Shown here piece by piece: positions 1 to 10,783 of a stretch of 64,000 nucleotides of DNA. The stretch covers positions 19,113,728 through 19,177,727 of the forward strand of contig NC_057764.1 in the NCBI RefSeq assembly GCF_010389155.1, written 5' to 3'. This DNA comes from Erigeron canadensis (Eukaryota; Streptophyta; Magnoliopsida; Asterales; Asteraceae). Below the pieces are notes generated by a model, which did no database searches, had not been told where the DNA came from, and was given only the letters and a program-made list of their open reading frames with translations. The position numbers and the translations under genes are program-made. How positions within the stretch are numbered: the first letter of the stretch is position 1; the number at the start of each line of letters is the position of its first letter.

Positions 1-1878
1 GGGAACCCATTGTTCAAAAGAAACGTACTTAAGCGATGAAACCAGGCCCTGGGTGCTTGTTTGAGACCATAGATTGCCTTGTTTAATTTACATACATGAT
101 TTGGAAACCGAGCATTAATGAAACCTTTTGGTTGTTCCATAAAAACAGTTTATGTGAGATTGCCATGTAAAAAATCATTATTAACATCTAGTTGATGGAG
201 ATGCCAATGGTTGATGACGGCTAAAGTAAGCACGGTTCGCACAGTGGCAGCTTTGACAACTGGACTGAAAGTGTGTTCAAAATCAAGACCTGGAACTTGG
301 GTAAAGCCCTGAGCAACTAGACGGGCTTTGTGGCGTTCAATCGAACCATCAGCCCGAAACTTGGTTCGGAACAGCCACTTGGATCCAACAATGTTAGCAT
401 GGAGAGGTCTAGGGACAAGTGTCCACGTATGATTTTTATGTAAAGCATTTACCTCCAAGTGCATAGCATGGATCCATTTGGGATCTTTTGAAGCCGATTG
501 ATATGAAGTAGGATCAGTGGTAGCAAGTAAAGCATGATGAAGCGGGATAGTTTTGGTATGAGCAAGATCAACACGGTGGCGGGGTTTGAATACCCTAGCC
601 TTTTCCCGAGTAATCATTGGATGAGAGGAGACCAGAGGTGGTGGAGGTGGAGGCGGTGGTGGGGCTGGAGTGGAAGGAGGAGTAACAACGGTTGTTGGAG
701 ATTGAGGTGGAATGACATCGGGTGATGAAGCAGGTGAGGAGGAAGGAGAAGTAAGTGGTGTGACAGGTGTATCGCTGGTAGATGGCTGGTTAAAGAAAGG
801 GACATGAAAGTGAGAGGATTCAGGTGCAGTGGTAGTAGTCGAAGAAGATGATGGGCTGGGTAAATGGGTCGAGGGCTGAGTAAAGGCAGGATCCAAAAAA
901 GTGGAGACAATTAAGGTGTCGAGCAGTTGAGCAGTGGTAGCAGAGTTAAGTGGAAAGTGTCTCGTCAAACCGAGCATTACGAGTAACATACACACGAGAT
1001 GTGATAGGATCTAAACAACGATACCCTTTATACTTAGAACAATAGCCAAGAAAAAGGCATGGGAGGCTATGTGGGGCAAGTTTGTTTGGGGTGTAATCAC
1101 GAAGGCAAGGGAACACACGGCACCCAAAAGCTTTAAACAAAGCATAGTTTGGAACCATGTGATATTACAATTCAAAAGGAGATTTACCATTGAGAAACGG
1201 TGATGGTAGACGATTGATGATGTAGACCGCAAAGGAAAAGGCATCAACCCAATATCTGGGTGGTAATTTTCCTTGAAATAACATCGCCAAACCAGTTTCG
1301 ACAATGTGGCGATGCTTGCGTTCTACTCTCCCGTTTTGTTGGGGTGTGTAAGGACATGACATTCGATGAAAGGTGCCATTGTGTTCAAATAAATTTTGAA
1401 CTTTCTGATTTGTGAATTCAGTGCCCCCGTCACTTTGAAAAACTTTTATTTTTGTAGATAATTGAGTTTGCACAAATGGTATAAAGATTGACAAAATGGT
1501 GGCAAATTCAGATTTGGCTCGAAGTGGATCCAACCATGTAGACCGAAAGTGGTCATCGATGAAAGCCACATAATAGGTGTAATTGCCTATTGATGAAATG
1601 GGAGAGGGACCCCATAAGTCACAATGCACCAGTTCAAGTGGTAGTGAAGCCCGTTTATCATTATTAATAAAAGGTACTCGTTTTGATTTAGATAATTCAC
1701 AAGTGGAACATACACCAGGTTTGGGCAATGAACCGTCAACATGACTGAGTACCTGTTGCATCTCCAATAGGGGAATCATTTGAGTTTTCCAATATATGTA
1801 ATTATTTGGAGATAATTTGATAGCTTAAATAGGAGCAATTTGATTAATTTGGAGAGGAGTAGTGGATGAGGAAGCCAT
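1..1878 (-). pseudogene. copia gag-pol polyprotein, internally deleted and frameshifted
   Basis: The reading frame opens at ATG 1878 (MASSSTTPLQ) with the start of a gag protein, then jumps at about 1720 straight into the integrase zinc-binding motif (CSTCELSKSK). The rest of gag, the protease and most of the GAG-pre-integrase domain are missing. Integrase follows with its acidic triad visible: D in VHCDLWGPS, D in QSDGGTEF, E in QNGRVERK. Damage seen: an in-frame stop early in gag (about 1826), a stop near 1163 after SPFEL, a frame change near 950-995, and a TAA at 150-152 inside reverse transcriptase. Reverse transcriptase continues past that stop to position 1 ([13 protein letters not shown] visible). 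A Pro/Ser/Thr-rich linker with a run of prolines lies at about 610-900. The protein cannot be made intact. Confidence 0.85.
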
Positions 1879-1921
1879 TGGAAGAGAAGAATAAATTGGC
1901 AGAGAGAAGATGAAAGGGACG

Positions 1922-1933
1922 GATCTGATACCA
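1922..1933 (-). other. primer-binding site of copia element
   Basis: On the minus strand this reads TGGTATCAGATC, close to the TGGTATCAGAGC complement of the plant initiator-Met tRNA 3' end. It sits two bases inside the LTR, as expected for copia. Confidence 0.75.
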
Positions 1934-1935
1934 TA

Positions 1936-2070
1936 TGAGAGGAATGTTCATGATCTGTATTACTTACAACAACTAAATATATAAAGATACAATATTACAC
2001 ATAGGTACCTTAAACATCTAGAGAATTACACAAAGATACAATATAAATAAATATGAATCGTTATCTAACA
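1936..2070 (-). repeat. 5' LTR of the decayed copia element (about 135 bp)
   Basis: On the minus strand it begins TGTTAGATAACG and ends TCCTCTCA directly before the primer-binding site, so it has TG...CA ends. The length is short for a plant copia LTR. It was defined from one copy only, so the outer border rests on the TGTTAGA start. Confidence 0.65.
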
Positions 2071-2339
2071 GTTGCCCACTTACATTTGCATTCGATCTGT
2101 TTCCTTAGAGAATAGTCATGTTTTATTGGACTCGAGTACTCGCGAAGGGAATTGAACTAATATTGTGATGATAAGGTTTGTAGACGAGTCCTCAACGGAA
2201 GAGCAACACTCTCTCTCACAATGGGTAAAGAGGATGGCCGGGCAGATAAAATTGTTAGATCATTCATGATAAGAACTAAGGAAAGCTTCTTAGATTTTAA
2301 AAAACTTATCAAAGGCTTAATATAATGTAATGAAGCTAG

Positions 2340-3965
2340 ATGTATTTTCTAAAGACAAATGTAAAAGTAAACATGCTGAAAATATTGAAGAAAGAAAGAT
2401 TGGCATGGCCTTTGAATAACTTGCTATTTTCTATGCACATTATGCAAAGAAAATGGGATTTGGAATGTATAAAAGGTCTTTCCGAAAGTCTTAGATTGAA
2501 TAAGAGAAAAAATATGCCACTATTTCATGTAATCCGGCTAGGAAGTCGATCAACGCCAAATCTAAAAATATTTTGAACGTACCTTCGTCAGATTTCAAAA
2601 ACATGATTGTCCTGCTAATTAGATATAATGCAAAAGTTTGTATTGATAGATTGGCATTTGTACGTCAAAAGTTGAGCTCAAACACAATCATCCATTTAGT
2701 CCAAGAAAGGGCTTTTTTTTTAATCATTATCATAGAGTCATAAACAGACATGCGAAAAGATGGCTTGAAGTCTATGGAAGAACTGGTGTAAGAATGAATA
2801 AGGTGAGGAGGTTAAAGCTTGGATGAGGTGATCCAGAAACCATTCAAAGTTATTTCATAAGGGTTAGTCTTTAGATAGCGAGTTTTTTACATATAGGAGT
2901 TAGATGGGCGGACGCAAGGTGTAGGGCAGCTTATGAGGAATTTGGAGACGTTGTCACATTTGATACCGCATATTTGAAAAGTAAGGATGAGATGCCAATG
3001 GATCCATATTTAGGGGTAAATTACCATGGACAATCAATATTGTTTGGTCAATTGGTTGGGTACTAATTTCACATGAATGTATCAAGACATTCACATGGCT
3101 ATTTAAGCCATGGCTTACTTGTATCATGCATCAGGACCAATCTATGTAGAATTTAATAGGTAGTATCTTGTTTCCTTTCCAACTTGTTATAGTTTATGTA
3201 ATGCATTATGGAACAGTTGAAGCAATATATGGAATGGTAAGAAGATGCATTAAGTTATAGAGCAGAGAAGGCAAACAAAGAAGATTTTATTTCATATAAA
3301 ATTCATGATATCCACCCATTACTCGGTATGCCATGGAAGAACAAATGAAGAAAGTTTTCACCAACAAGTTTAAAGAATTCAAGGACTAGTTAACACGAAA
3401 AATTAACAGATAAGATTCTAGAATATGAAGTCTTCGAGGATGTTACAGGTTATGGAAATATACTACAAACACCATTTGCAGGTTCATTCTGGAAAAGGTG
3501 AATCAGATGAAGGATGTGATATGAAATGTATTTGTTGCTTGTTTGAGTTTTGTAAAATGTTGTGTAAATGTGTAGGCATGCATTTACAATACTTATCAAG
3601 GAGAGAATATATATTCGGCTCCAAATAAATACATTTTGCAAAGATGGAGAAAAGACGTCAAGGGGAGACGTACTAAGGTTAAAGTAAGTTAAGTGTAGCG
3701 GTTTCTCTCGTGTGGCGGACTTGGCATCTGAAAGAGTAGATGAAAAGTACAGTCTCGTTCTTCATTGAGTGAAGTTTAAGGTTAAAAAAACTACTCCGGC
3801 TACTCTGCTAGCTTCATATGTACTCCAGAGACTAGCACTTCTATTAAGGAAAACGCAAAGAGCAATGATCCTCTGAAAGCCAGTGCAAGGAAAAGGTAGT
3901 CCTTCAAGTAAGAGACTTGAGTCCAATTCTGAGCAGATCATCACAAAAATGCAGAAAAAAAGGTT
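2340..3965 (+). pseudogene. FAR1/FHY3-type (Mutator transposase-derived) gene, decayed
   Basis: Pieces of one FAR1-family protein appear in the right order but in shifting frames. At about 2400-2640 is the FAR1 DNA-binding region (FYAHYAKKMGFGMYK, then LRLNKRKN and YATISCNPARKS). At about 2915-3065 is the MULE transposase core (CRAAYEEFGDVVTFDTAYLK, with the catalytic-type D in FDTAY, then GVNYHGQSILFG). At about 3515-3590 is a SWIM-like zinc finger (CICCLFEFCKMLC). After it come YILQRWRKDVKGRRTKVK at about 3627-3685, DLASERVDEKYSL at about 3719-3760, and a basic tail at about 3860-3960 ending SNSEQIITKMQKKR. Stops and indels separate every block. FAR1 proteins are transcription factors tamed from Mutator transposases; this copy is dead. 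It has no clear terminal repeats, so it may be a decayed host FRS gene copy or a MULE remnant. Confidence 0.8.
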
Positions 3966-5067
3966 ACGATAGATGTAAAACTGATATTTAGTTAAACTCT
4001 TCTGTTAAGATACCTGAGATATTTTAAAGATCATTGTTTCAAATAGTTAGGATATACTACTATTATCCATTTCCTTATGGTGGACTCATTCCATGTTATT
4101 TCTTGCAGCATCATCAATATCACGTGCAAACCAGAGAGATAGCTTAAGTTTTTCTACAGTTACATAATATAGGCTTTTAAGTGCAGAGAACTCATCACAT
4201 TTCAACCTTACAAATGTAGCACTTTACCCTCCAAATACAACTACTAGCACTCCAATGCAATTTTTTTTTTCTATTTCAGTTGTCGATCACATATTTTCAG
4301 TGTTTTTCTCATGGTCTTTTATCTGAGATTTTGGCTTTGGTTGATTGAGATGGGCGTACTTATTTGAGTAATAGATGGCGTATATGTGACTATGTGACAG
4401 GCATCCGAATTTGCTTGGTTATGAAACAAACCAATGATGTTTGATAATGAATAATATGCAGTTCTAAAAAATTAAAGTAAAATAATGTGTAGCTTTGATA
4501 TCGTTTATAGTGCAAAGCTTCTATTTCTTATGCAAAGTTCTTTTGTCATAGCAATAATAAACATATATTAAACCTCAAATTCATTCCGTGAGATGATGAA
4601 AGAGTGGCGCCACATAACACCTGAGAAAACAATCTTTACCCACTTTGCTGCAGAAACCTGATAGCAAACAAGAAATAAACACATTAAGCGTTTCGTCTCA
4701 ATAACCTTTTATGGACCGCCGATTACCATAATTCCCCACACCAATATTTTATAACTAAACCGTGTTGCGTTTCACACACACAAAAAAAGAACATCTTATT
4801 CTCACCACCATCACGACTTGGATACACGGCAACCATATCCCATAGTCCCCAAAGTGTAATTGCACAAACCTAAACAAAACAGTTGAATTCTTCAAAGCTT
4901 ATACGACAAATTAAGGATTCTGTTGTTATTCATGCCAATCAATCATGCCTTTCTCCCGGGGAAACTCTTTAACTAGAGACAAGTAGCAGCCTCGAACCAA
5001 TTTCATCTTCATCACTGCTAGATGTAATTTTTGTAGGACTGATTGGTTGAAATGGGTAGTTAATCCA
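3966..5067. other. intergenic, with possible coding-exon remnants on the minus strand
   Basis: No long ORF. Two stretches on the minus strand look like exons between good splice borders: 4806-4869 (acceptor TTTAG, donor GTGAGA; reads VCAITLWGLWDMVAVYPS in one frame) and 4574-4657 (acceptor ATCAG, open throughout; reads VSAAKWVKIVFSGVMW). I cannot name the protein, and chance is not excluded. Confidence 0.25.
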
Positions 5068-5082
5068 ACTTCATGCCATTTT
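5068..5082. repeat. target-site duplication, left copy (SINE)
   Basis: ACTTCATGCCATTTT, identical to 5279-5293. Confidence 0.9.
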
Positions 5083-5278
5083 AAAAAAAAAAAAGGGTAA
5101 GTGGGTGGCTACCCTCTGGAGCCATGTACCTATTGGTACTCAGCGCGTTTACCGCATATACGCATGCCCGGTGAAAACCCCTGAAGACTTGGTTGGGAAC
5201 GAGATTCGAACCCAGGACGTACGCCCCCAAGCCCCCATTGTTAGGGGTACGGTACCACTGGGCTAATAACCCATTGGT
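5083..5278 (-). mobile_element. tRNA-derived SINE with poly(T)-type tail
   Basis: Read on the minus strand, the element starts at about 5278 with an RNA polymerase III A box (TAGCCCAGTGG) and, about 45 bases later, a B box (GGTTCGAATCTC). It then has a tRNA-unrelated body and ends in a run of about twelve T at 5083-5094. It is about 196 bp and is bounded by perfect 15 bp duplications, so both ends are certain. Plant SINEs of the Au type end in T runs and this one behaves likewise, but I cannot assign a family by sequence. It is not a functional tRNA gene: the acceptor stem is absent and the body is too long. Confidence 0.88.
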
Positions 5279-5293
5279 ACTTCATGCCATTTT
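5279..5293. repeat. target-site duplication, right copy (SINE)
   Basis: ACTTCATGCCATTTT, identical to 5068-5082. Confidence 0.9.
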
Positions 5294-5708
5294 TCTCCCC
5301 ATGTAACAAAGGTAAACTTCATCTCTAATACCTTGTTCGAGTGTTTATCTTGATATAGGATAATCTCAGCTGATCAAAAAAAGCAGCCCTGAACCAACAA
5401 CCCATAGCTAGTAGCTGAACCAATGACTCGTAGCAACATCCGGACCAGAAAGACAGAATTTTGAGCAACAACTAGCATATATTGACCCTCCAATTTCACG
5501 TTTGCTCCATCATGGGCTTCGTCGCACCCATGACAAAGTGATCAAAACAGAACGCGAGTACAATCATAACAAAGTGATCATGTGTACAAGCTGAAAGTTG
5601 CAGGCTATAAGCAGCGTCAGTAATGTTTTAAGCTCTGTTGGCTTAATGCTTTGAGTCTTTTAGGATGTATTTTTGTAGTCAAGTTTGAAAATTTTATCTT
5701 TTAAGAAA

Positions 5709-7063
5709 GAGTAAATTACATTTTTCGTCCCTCAAGTTGGCACGTTTTTCACTTTTTATTCCTAAAGTTTAAAAATTACAATTTTAATACTTGGCCAATT
5801 TTTTCAATAATCGTCCTTTGGCCATACAGTGTTAAAAAATGGCCGTTAATGAGCGTTTGTGCCAAACACGTGAGAGTAGAATGGTCTTTTTCCCTTAACA
5901 ACATCCTAATATACTGAGTGAATCACAATTTTCGTCCCTCATGTTTTCATGCCTTTCACTTTCAATCTTTTCATCTTCTCCCTCATCCAACCACACAAAC
6001 CCAGATTCATATCATATACAAAACACTTATTTCCCAAATCTAACTATGTCTATATCTAGATGCTCACTATATATTTATACATATTATTATTCATAAAATT
6101 GATTAAAATGATATCGACTTCACTAAACTTAGGCCACAACCGCCACCCACCATCACATAGATCTTGAAAATATAAAGATTCTGAAACAAAATCAAACAAA
6201 AGCAACAAAAATTCACAACCCTAATCCACGTTCTTGAAAACCCATAAAATTGAAAATGTAAGTCGTTGCCGAAAAACTGACCATTGCCGGAAAACTCTCA
6301 CATGATGGATCTGGCTACTTATACCTCTGTCTAAAATGGAAATGGCCATATGAATCCCATCGTTATGGTTGTGATTTCGAAAAGATAATACGGAAAAAGA
6401 CGGGATCGCCACTTACCCCAACCACGATTATTCCGGCTGACTTATATATGGGTGGTGTGGCTAATGATTGTGGCAGCGATCTGGAGTTAAGGTTGACGAC
6501 TTTACGGTCAGATCTGCCACGGGGAAGAAGGGTTGCGATGGTATTCGTTTAATTTACCTATATATATATATATGTATACTATTTGTATTATGATTTTGTT
6601 TTCGTTTAATATGCATCATGGTATTCAATGAATTTTATATTCTGGTGTTTTGGTGTTATCTTCTTATACGAATGGGACAATGAGAATTTTTAAATAGTTT
6701 GATGATGATAATGGAGTATTCCATTCATGGAGAATTTTGATTTTCTAAATGATCGGATTTTTCGATGAAGAGATCCAGGATGTGGGGTTTTTCAAAATAC
6801 AATAGGTGGTGGTGATGATGTTTGTCTGGTTGTCACATATCATTAACAAATTTTTATTATTTTTTTTCTTAAGGGGAAAAGACCATTCTACCCTCACGTG
6901 TTTTGCACATGCACAAGTTAACGACCATTTTTTAACACCGTATGACCGAAGGACGATTATTGAAAAAATTGGCTAAGTTTAAGGTCAAAACTATAATTTT
7001 TAAACTTTAGGGATAAAAAGTAAAAAATGTGACAACTTCATGGACGAAAAATGTAACTTACTC
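5709..7063. mobile_element. non-autonomous Mutator-like element (MULE) with ~200 bp terminal inverted repeats
   Basis: The left end (GAGTAAATTAC, 5709) is mirrored by the right end (GTAACTTACTC, to 7063), and the inverted match extends about 200 bp inward on each side (5709-about 5905 and about 6870-7063), including matching CACGTGAG segments. Perfect 9 bp duplications TTTAAGAAA flank it at 5700-5708 and 7064-7072. Long terminal repeats, G...C ends and a 9 bp duplication are the hallmarks of Mutator-like elements. No transposase is encoded. The ~950 bp interior (about 5910-6865) contains a GC-richer block at about 6380-6540 unlike the AT-rich surroundings; it might be captured host sequence, but I cannot identify it. 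Confidence 0.88.
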
Positions 7064-7072
7064 TTTAAGAAA

Positions 7073-7509
7073 ACATCACGAAGTCAACTACTCGTATATA
7101 GAATTCTGCGAAGACATGCATACAAAAGTGGTACAACAATTAAAAATATATAAAATATTCTAAGCCCATTTAACATATTTTTAAAGGCCAACTCATGTTT
7201 ACTTTATGCTTTTGGTCCATCCAGTGCAAAGAACCCATAGCTTCAAATGAGGTGCTAACACACATAAATTTCATTTGTTTGGTTATTACTTAGCTTTTTA
7301 TAAGGTTACATACTTTAATCAAATTTCTATCCATTTGAATACTGGCTCAGCTCTTTCTTGTAATCAATTTGTTGTATTGAATTTAAATAACCTATAACAA
7401 ATAGGGTTGAGCCAAATAGAAAACTTACTGTATTTGAAGACATGGATTAAAGGTTTGATTCCAGTTATTACAAAATGGCTGGAGGTAGTTCTAAAATAAC
7501 CCTTAGTAT
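7073..7509. other. intergenic, nothing recognised
   Basis: AT-rich DNA between two transposons. No ORF of note, no repeat structure and no RNA signal seen. Confidence 0.5.
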
Positions 7510-7695
7510 CGGGTAAGGCTAGCTATCTACATTTCAACTCCTCTATACTTTGTGGAAAGTGGGATTGGATACGGTTGTTTGTTTGTATATAACCTATAAC
7601 AAATTTCGAGTAAAAAGGTTGTCTACATCTCACTTTTTTCCTATATATCGCGGAAAACAGGATTGGGTACAATTGTCTGTTCGTATGTTGGTATA
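7510..7695 (+). repeat. degenerate SINE 3' end, possibly TS-like, two copies
   Basis: GGTAAGGCTAGCTATCTACAT at 7511 followed by a block ending GGATTGGATACGG and TTG-type repeats recalls the 3' end of the TS family of plant SINEs. A second related block (GGTTGTCTACATCTCAC to GGATTGGGTACAATTG) starts near 7617. There is no A or B box and no target duplication, so these are at best 5'-truncated remnants. Confidence 0.35.
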
Positions 7696-7836
7696 TAACA
7701 TGTATTGTCATGTAACAAGTTTCTCAGTAAATAAATTTTTAAACATATAAACTTTGAGTATGTATTATGTAGGTATTCCGCAAACACCGAAATGTACACG
7801 AAATATATACATAGTGCAACGAACACAAATAAATAA

Positions 7837-8990
7837 GAGTTAATTACTGAAATGGTACCTCACGTTTGCGTCATATTACTGGTTTCATACTTTTCCTTTC
7901 GAAATTACGCTGATCATACCCAACGTATGCAAATCTCCACTCGGACCATACTGGAGGCTAACGCCGTCAGCTGGCCGTTAAAACCTCCCCCACGTGACTT
8001 GCACGTGAGGGGTAAATATGTAATATCGCGTTTCCTAATTACTGAAATGGTACCTAACGTTTGCACGATATTGCTGGTTTCATACCTATATGTTTCTTAA
8101 TTACTTAAATGGTACCTAATGTTTACTTATTAATTTATTTATTTATTTTTAATTTTTTTTAATTTGTTTTATTTTTCTTTTATAAAAATTGTCCAAAACT
8201 TATTACAATTTAATGAAAATAGTCAGAATACACTTATAATCCACTCAAAAATAATACCAAATAGCTATTTCATAACAAAATATAAGTTTTAAAGTTCACG
8301 AATAACCAAAAATAGCAATAAAGTGTAATAAAACAACTTTAAAAAAATTTGCGAGGAGATTTTTTTTTTTGAAAAAATTCCGGAAATACAGCAATGGTAA
8401 TACTAGAAATATCAATCGGTATTTATGGGTATTTAAAACAATGTTTTAAGCTTCGTATCGCAGTAAATACTGACTTGTATTTCTGGTATTACCATTGCGG
8501 TATTTCTGGAATTTTTTCAAAAAAAAAATTTCCTTGCAAATTTTTTTAAAATTGTTTTATTACACTTTATTGCTATTTTTGGTTATTTGTGAGCTTTAAA
8601 ACTTATATTTTGTTATGAAATAGCTATTTGGTATTATTTTTGAGTGGATTATAAGTGTATTCTGACTATTTTTATTAAATTGTAACAAGTTTTGGAGAAT
8701 TTTTATAAAAGAAAAAAAAAACAAATTAAAAAAAATAAAAAAAAATAAATAAATTAATAACTAAACATTAGGTATCATTTAAGTAATTAAGAAACATATA
8801 GGTATGAAACCAGCAATATTGTGCAAATGTTAGGTACCATTTCAGTAGTTAGGAAACGTGATATTACATATTTACCCCTCACGTGCAAGTCACGTGGGGA
8901 GGGGGGGTGTTTAACAGCCAGCTTTCGAAAGGAAAGGTATGAAACCAGTAATATGACGCAAACATGAGGTACCATTTCAGTAATTAACTC
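7837..8990. mobile_element. foldback (palindromic) element with 9 bp target duplication, Mutator-like ends
   Basis: The whole element is an inverted repeat. The left arm begins GAGTTAATTACTG at 7837 and the right arm ends CAGTAATTAACTC at 8990. The match continues inward to a loop near 8427-8464, giving arms of roughly 590 and 525 bp with only scattered mismatches. The right arm lacks about 65 bp present on the left (about 7900-7965). Perfect 9 bp duplications AATAAATAA flank it at 7828-7836 and 8991-8999. The 9 bp duplication and G...C ends favour a MULE-derived foldback element. It has no coding capacity; the small ORFs inside are mirror images of repeat sequence. Confidence 0.9.
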
Positions 8991-8999
8991 AATAAATAA

Positions 9000-9310
9000 T
9001 GTTAAATGGTGCGATTCGTTGTTGTAACCATCAGTGCAAGTTAGAACTTAAAACAGAAAGTTAAATGCAGTCAAGGGTCATTTGTGTGATTTCAATACTA
9101 ACAATATATACAAAATCAAACCCATTAATATTAGGGTTATACACTATTAGCCCGTGAGTCATGGATAATCAAACCATGCACCCTTCAAATTCTAACAATG
9201 GATCTTAAAAGAAAAGATAAGTGGAAAAACAAAACTAACAAAGGATCTATCAATGATCACCCATTATGAGGTTTGACATTGTGACCAATAACATACAATG
9301 GGTTACCCTC
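9000..9310 (-). other. probable 3' untranslated/downstream region of the membrane-protein gene
   Basis: Lies directly downstream of the TGA at 9311-9313 on the minus strand. No ORF or repeat seen. No polyadenylation signal could be assigned with confidence. Confidence 0.4.
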
Positions 9311-9481
9311 TCAGTGTGATTGAGAATTTGAGTTTGAAGCAAGCTTTGGATACAAAATACATGGGTCAACCGACCATGGAATATGCTCTGGCGGGCATGG
9401 AACAGGAGCCGGTTGAGCAATGAAGGTGGGAATATCTTCTCCCGGCATCAATACTGAAACTTCTCTCGCATTTTCTGATAT
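9311..9481 (-). CDS. small single-pass membrane protein, exon 2 (C-terminal part)
   Basis: This exon is below usual ORF cut-offs but is supported three ways. A good acceptor (TTATTTTAG) ends at 9482. The frame stays open for 56 codons from ISENAREVSVLMPG to a TGA at 9311-9313. The protein (VLMPGEDIPTFIAQPAP, then CPPEHIPW) matches what I recall of the conserved tail of a family of small plant membrane proteins whose N-terminal half is exon 1 at 14695-14997. The acceptor is in phase 0, matching exon 1, which ends after a complete codon. Joined, the two exons encode 157 residues. Function is unknown. The last ~17 residues after PEHIPW look less conserved. Confidence 0.8.
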   Translation of the reverse strand: MSENAREVSVLMPGEDIPTFIAQPAPVPCPPEHIPWSVDPCILYPKLASNSNSQSH

Positions 9482-10314
9482 CTAAAATAAGCAAACAGTA
9501 AAAGTATGTTGAGGACTTTGCTAGCATACTAGAGCAACTTTTGACATATCTGTTATAGATAGATAGATTGATGACTTCTTTGGTAAAAACATGGAATCCA
9601 TAAAAAGAAATCCATTTTTCAATGGAGGTTTTTTTATTCTAATACTATACTATAGCATTATGGCATTATGTTATGTCAAGTTATGTAATAATTCATACTT
9701 GAACACTGAAGATATGTACAACCATAAATTGAATTCACATTGTACATGCTCTAAATACTTGAAACAAAATACACGCATAAACATGTACACTTGGATTAGG
9801 AACAATGTTACCTAATCTTGTCTGCTATGAAATATGATAGAGATGAGATGTGGACAACTTTATTCTAAGAGATGTAGACATCTTTATTCTACCCTACCCG
9901 AAGGGGTAAAAGAATCTCCAAAGGAACCTCTGAACATTTAAAAGACACTTGGATTGGGTATGTATACACACATAAATTAACATACACATTTGGATTGATT
10001 TTGGAAAAACACTAATATGACTTGCTTTTTTTGTGTTTTCTAGAAAATGAGTATGTATAAAATAAGTAAAATAATTTATAACACTCACTAATATTCCCAT
10101 TATATAGCTTTGGAAGTATGTGCATATGATGAACAAAATAAGTTTTTCCCTTTTATTTTTGACTGATCCGTTGTACTGAACCAACTTAACCGAGATATCT
10201 TCATGACCATTTCCAAACTTTTTCATTGACATCCCTGGGCTCAATATTCTTGTGAACATATCAAGCGTCTAATCACTAGGTCATTTTGTTGAGGTATGAA
10301 TATACACTTCCATA

Positions 10315-10532
10315 GTTATTTTGAGTCCACTTTTAATTTGAGTCGAGTCCATTGATTTTCTTCCATTTCATCAAATCTCAACCATCTTCTCCCACCACCA
10401 CCATCATCTCTGACAACCACCATGACCCTTCGGCGACGGCAACCATCGCCACTACAACTTACAGTAAAACTTACACATGTGTAAGTTATATGGACCTTTT
10501 TTGAACTCAAATTAAGTTGGACTCAAAATAAC
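10315..10532. mobile_element. candidate MITE with ~28 bp terminal inverted repeats
   Basis: GTTATTTTGAGTCCACTTT at 10315 is mirrored by the complement of 10503-10532 (GTTATTTTGAGTCCAACTT). Length is about 218 bp. No clear target duplication was found, so the superfamily is open. Confidence 0.55.
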
Positions 10533-10565
10533 CCACCCTCCATCCATATATATATATATATATAT

Positions 10566-10771
10566 ATAGGGGTTGGGTATTGTAAAATAAGTATTAAAGT
10601 AAAACAAATAAGACAAGATTTTGACCTTTAAATCATGGTTAAATTGATGCACAAAGATTCACAAACTAGTTGATGCACGATGATTTTCATGATGCACGGT
10701 GATTTTAGTGAAGAGAAAGTTATTGTTTTATTTGTTTTACTTTAATACTTGTTTTATTTTACCTAAAACCT
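10566..10771. mobile_element. candidate MITE in a TA-rich target
   Basis: Ends are imperfect inverted repeats: TATATAGGGGTTGGGTA on the left and, read on the other strand, TATATAGGTTTTAGGTA on the right, followed by matching AAGTATTAAAGTAAAACAAA segments. It is about 206 bp, inserted between TA repeats. The TA flanks prevent a clear duplication call. Confidence 0.5.
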
Positions 10772-10783
10772 ATATATATAAGA

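Larger units (their letters stand above)
1..2070 (-). mobile_element. Ty1/copia retrotransposon, 5' portion, decayed
   Basis: Minus-strand copia element running off the left edge of the window. From right to left it has a short LTR (1936-2070), an initiator-Met-type primer-binding site (1922-1933), a gag start (ATG at 1878), integrase and the first part of reverse transcriptase. The domain order integrase before reverse transcriptase places it in Ty1/copia rather than Ty3. The 3' part of the element and its second LTR lie outside the window, so the target duplication cannot be checked; the right flank would supply GTTGC at 2071-2075. Confidence 0.85.

Noticed and set aside
534..910. ORFs rich in Trp/Arg/Gly (plus) and Leu/Pro (minus) over the copia linker
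   Set aside because: They are other-frame readings of the Pro/Ser/Thr-rich linker of the copia polyprotein.
5170..5278. Possible tRNA gene on the minus strand (A and B boxes)
   Set aside because: No acceptor stem or cloverleaf, a 196 bp body and 15 bp flanking duplications show a SINE.
7852..8975. Similar plus- and minus-strand ORFs starting MVPHVCVILLVSY
   Set aside because: They are mirror images from the two arms of the palindrome, with no coding role.
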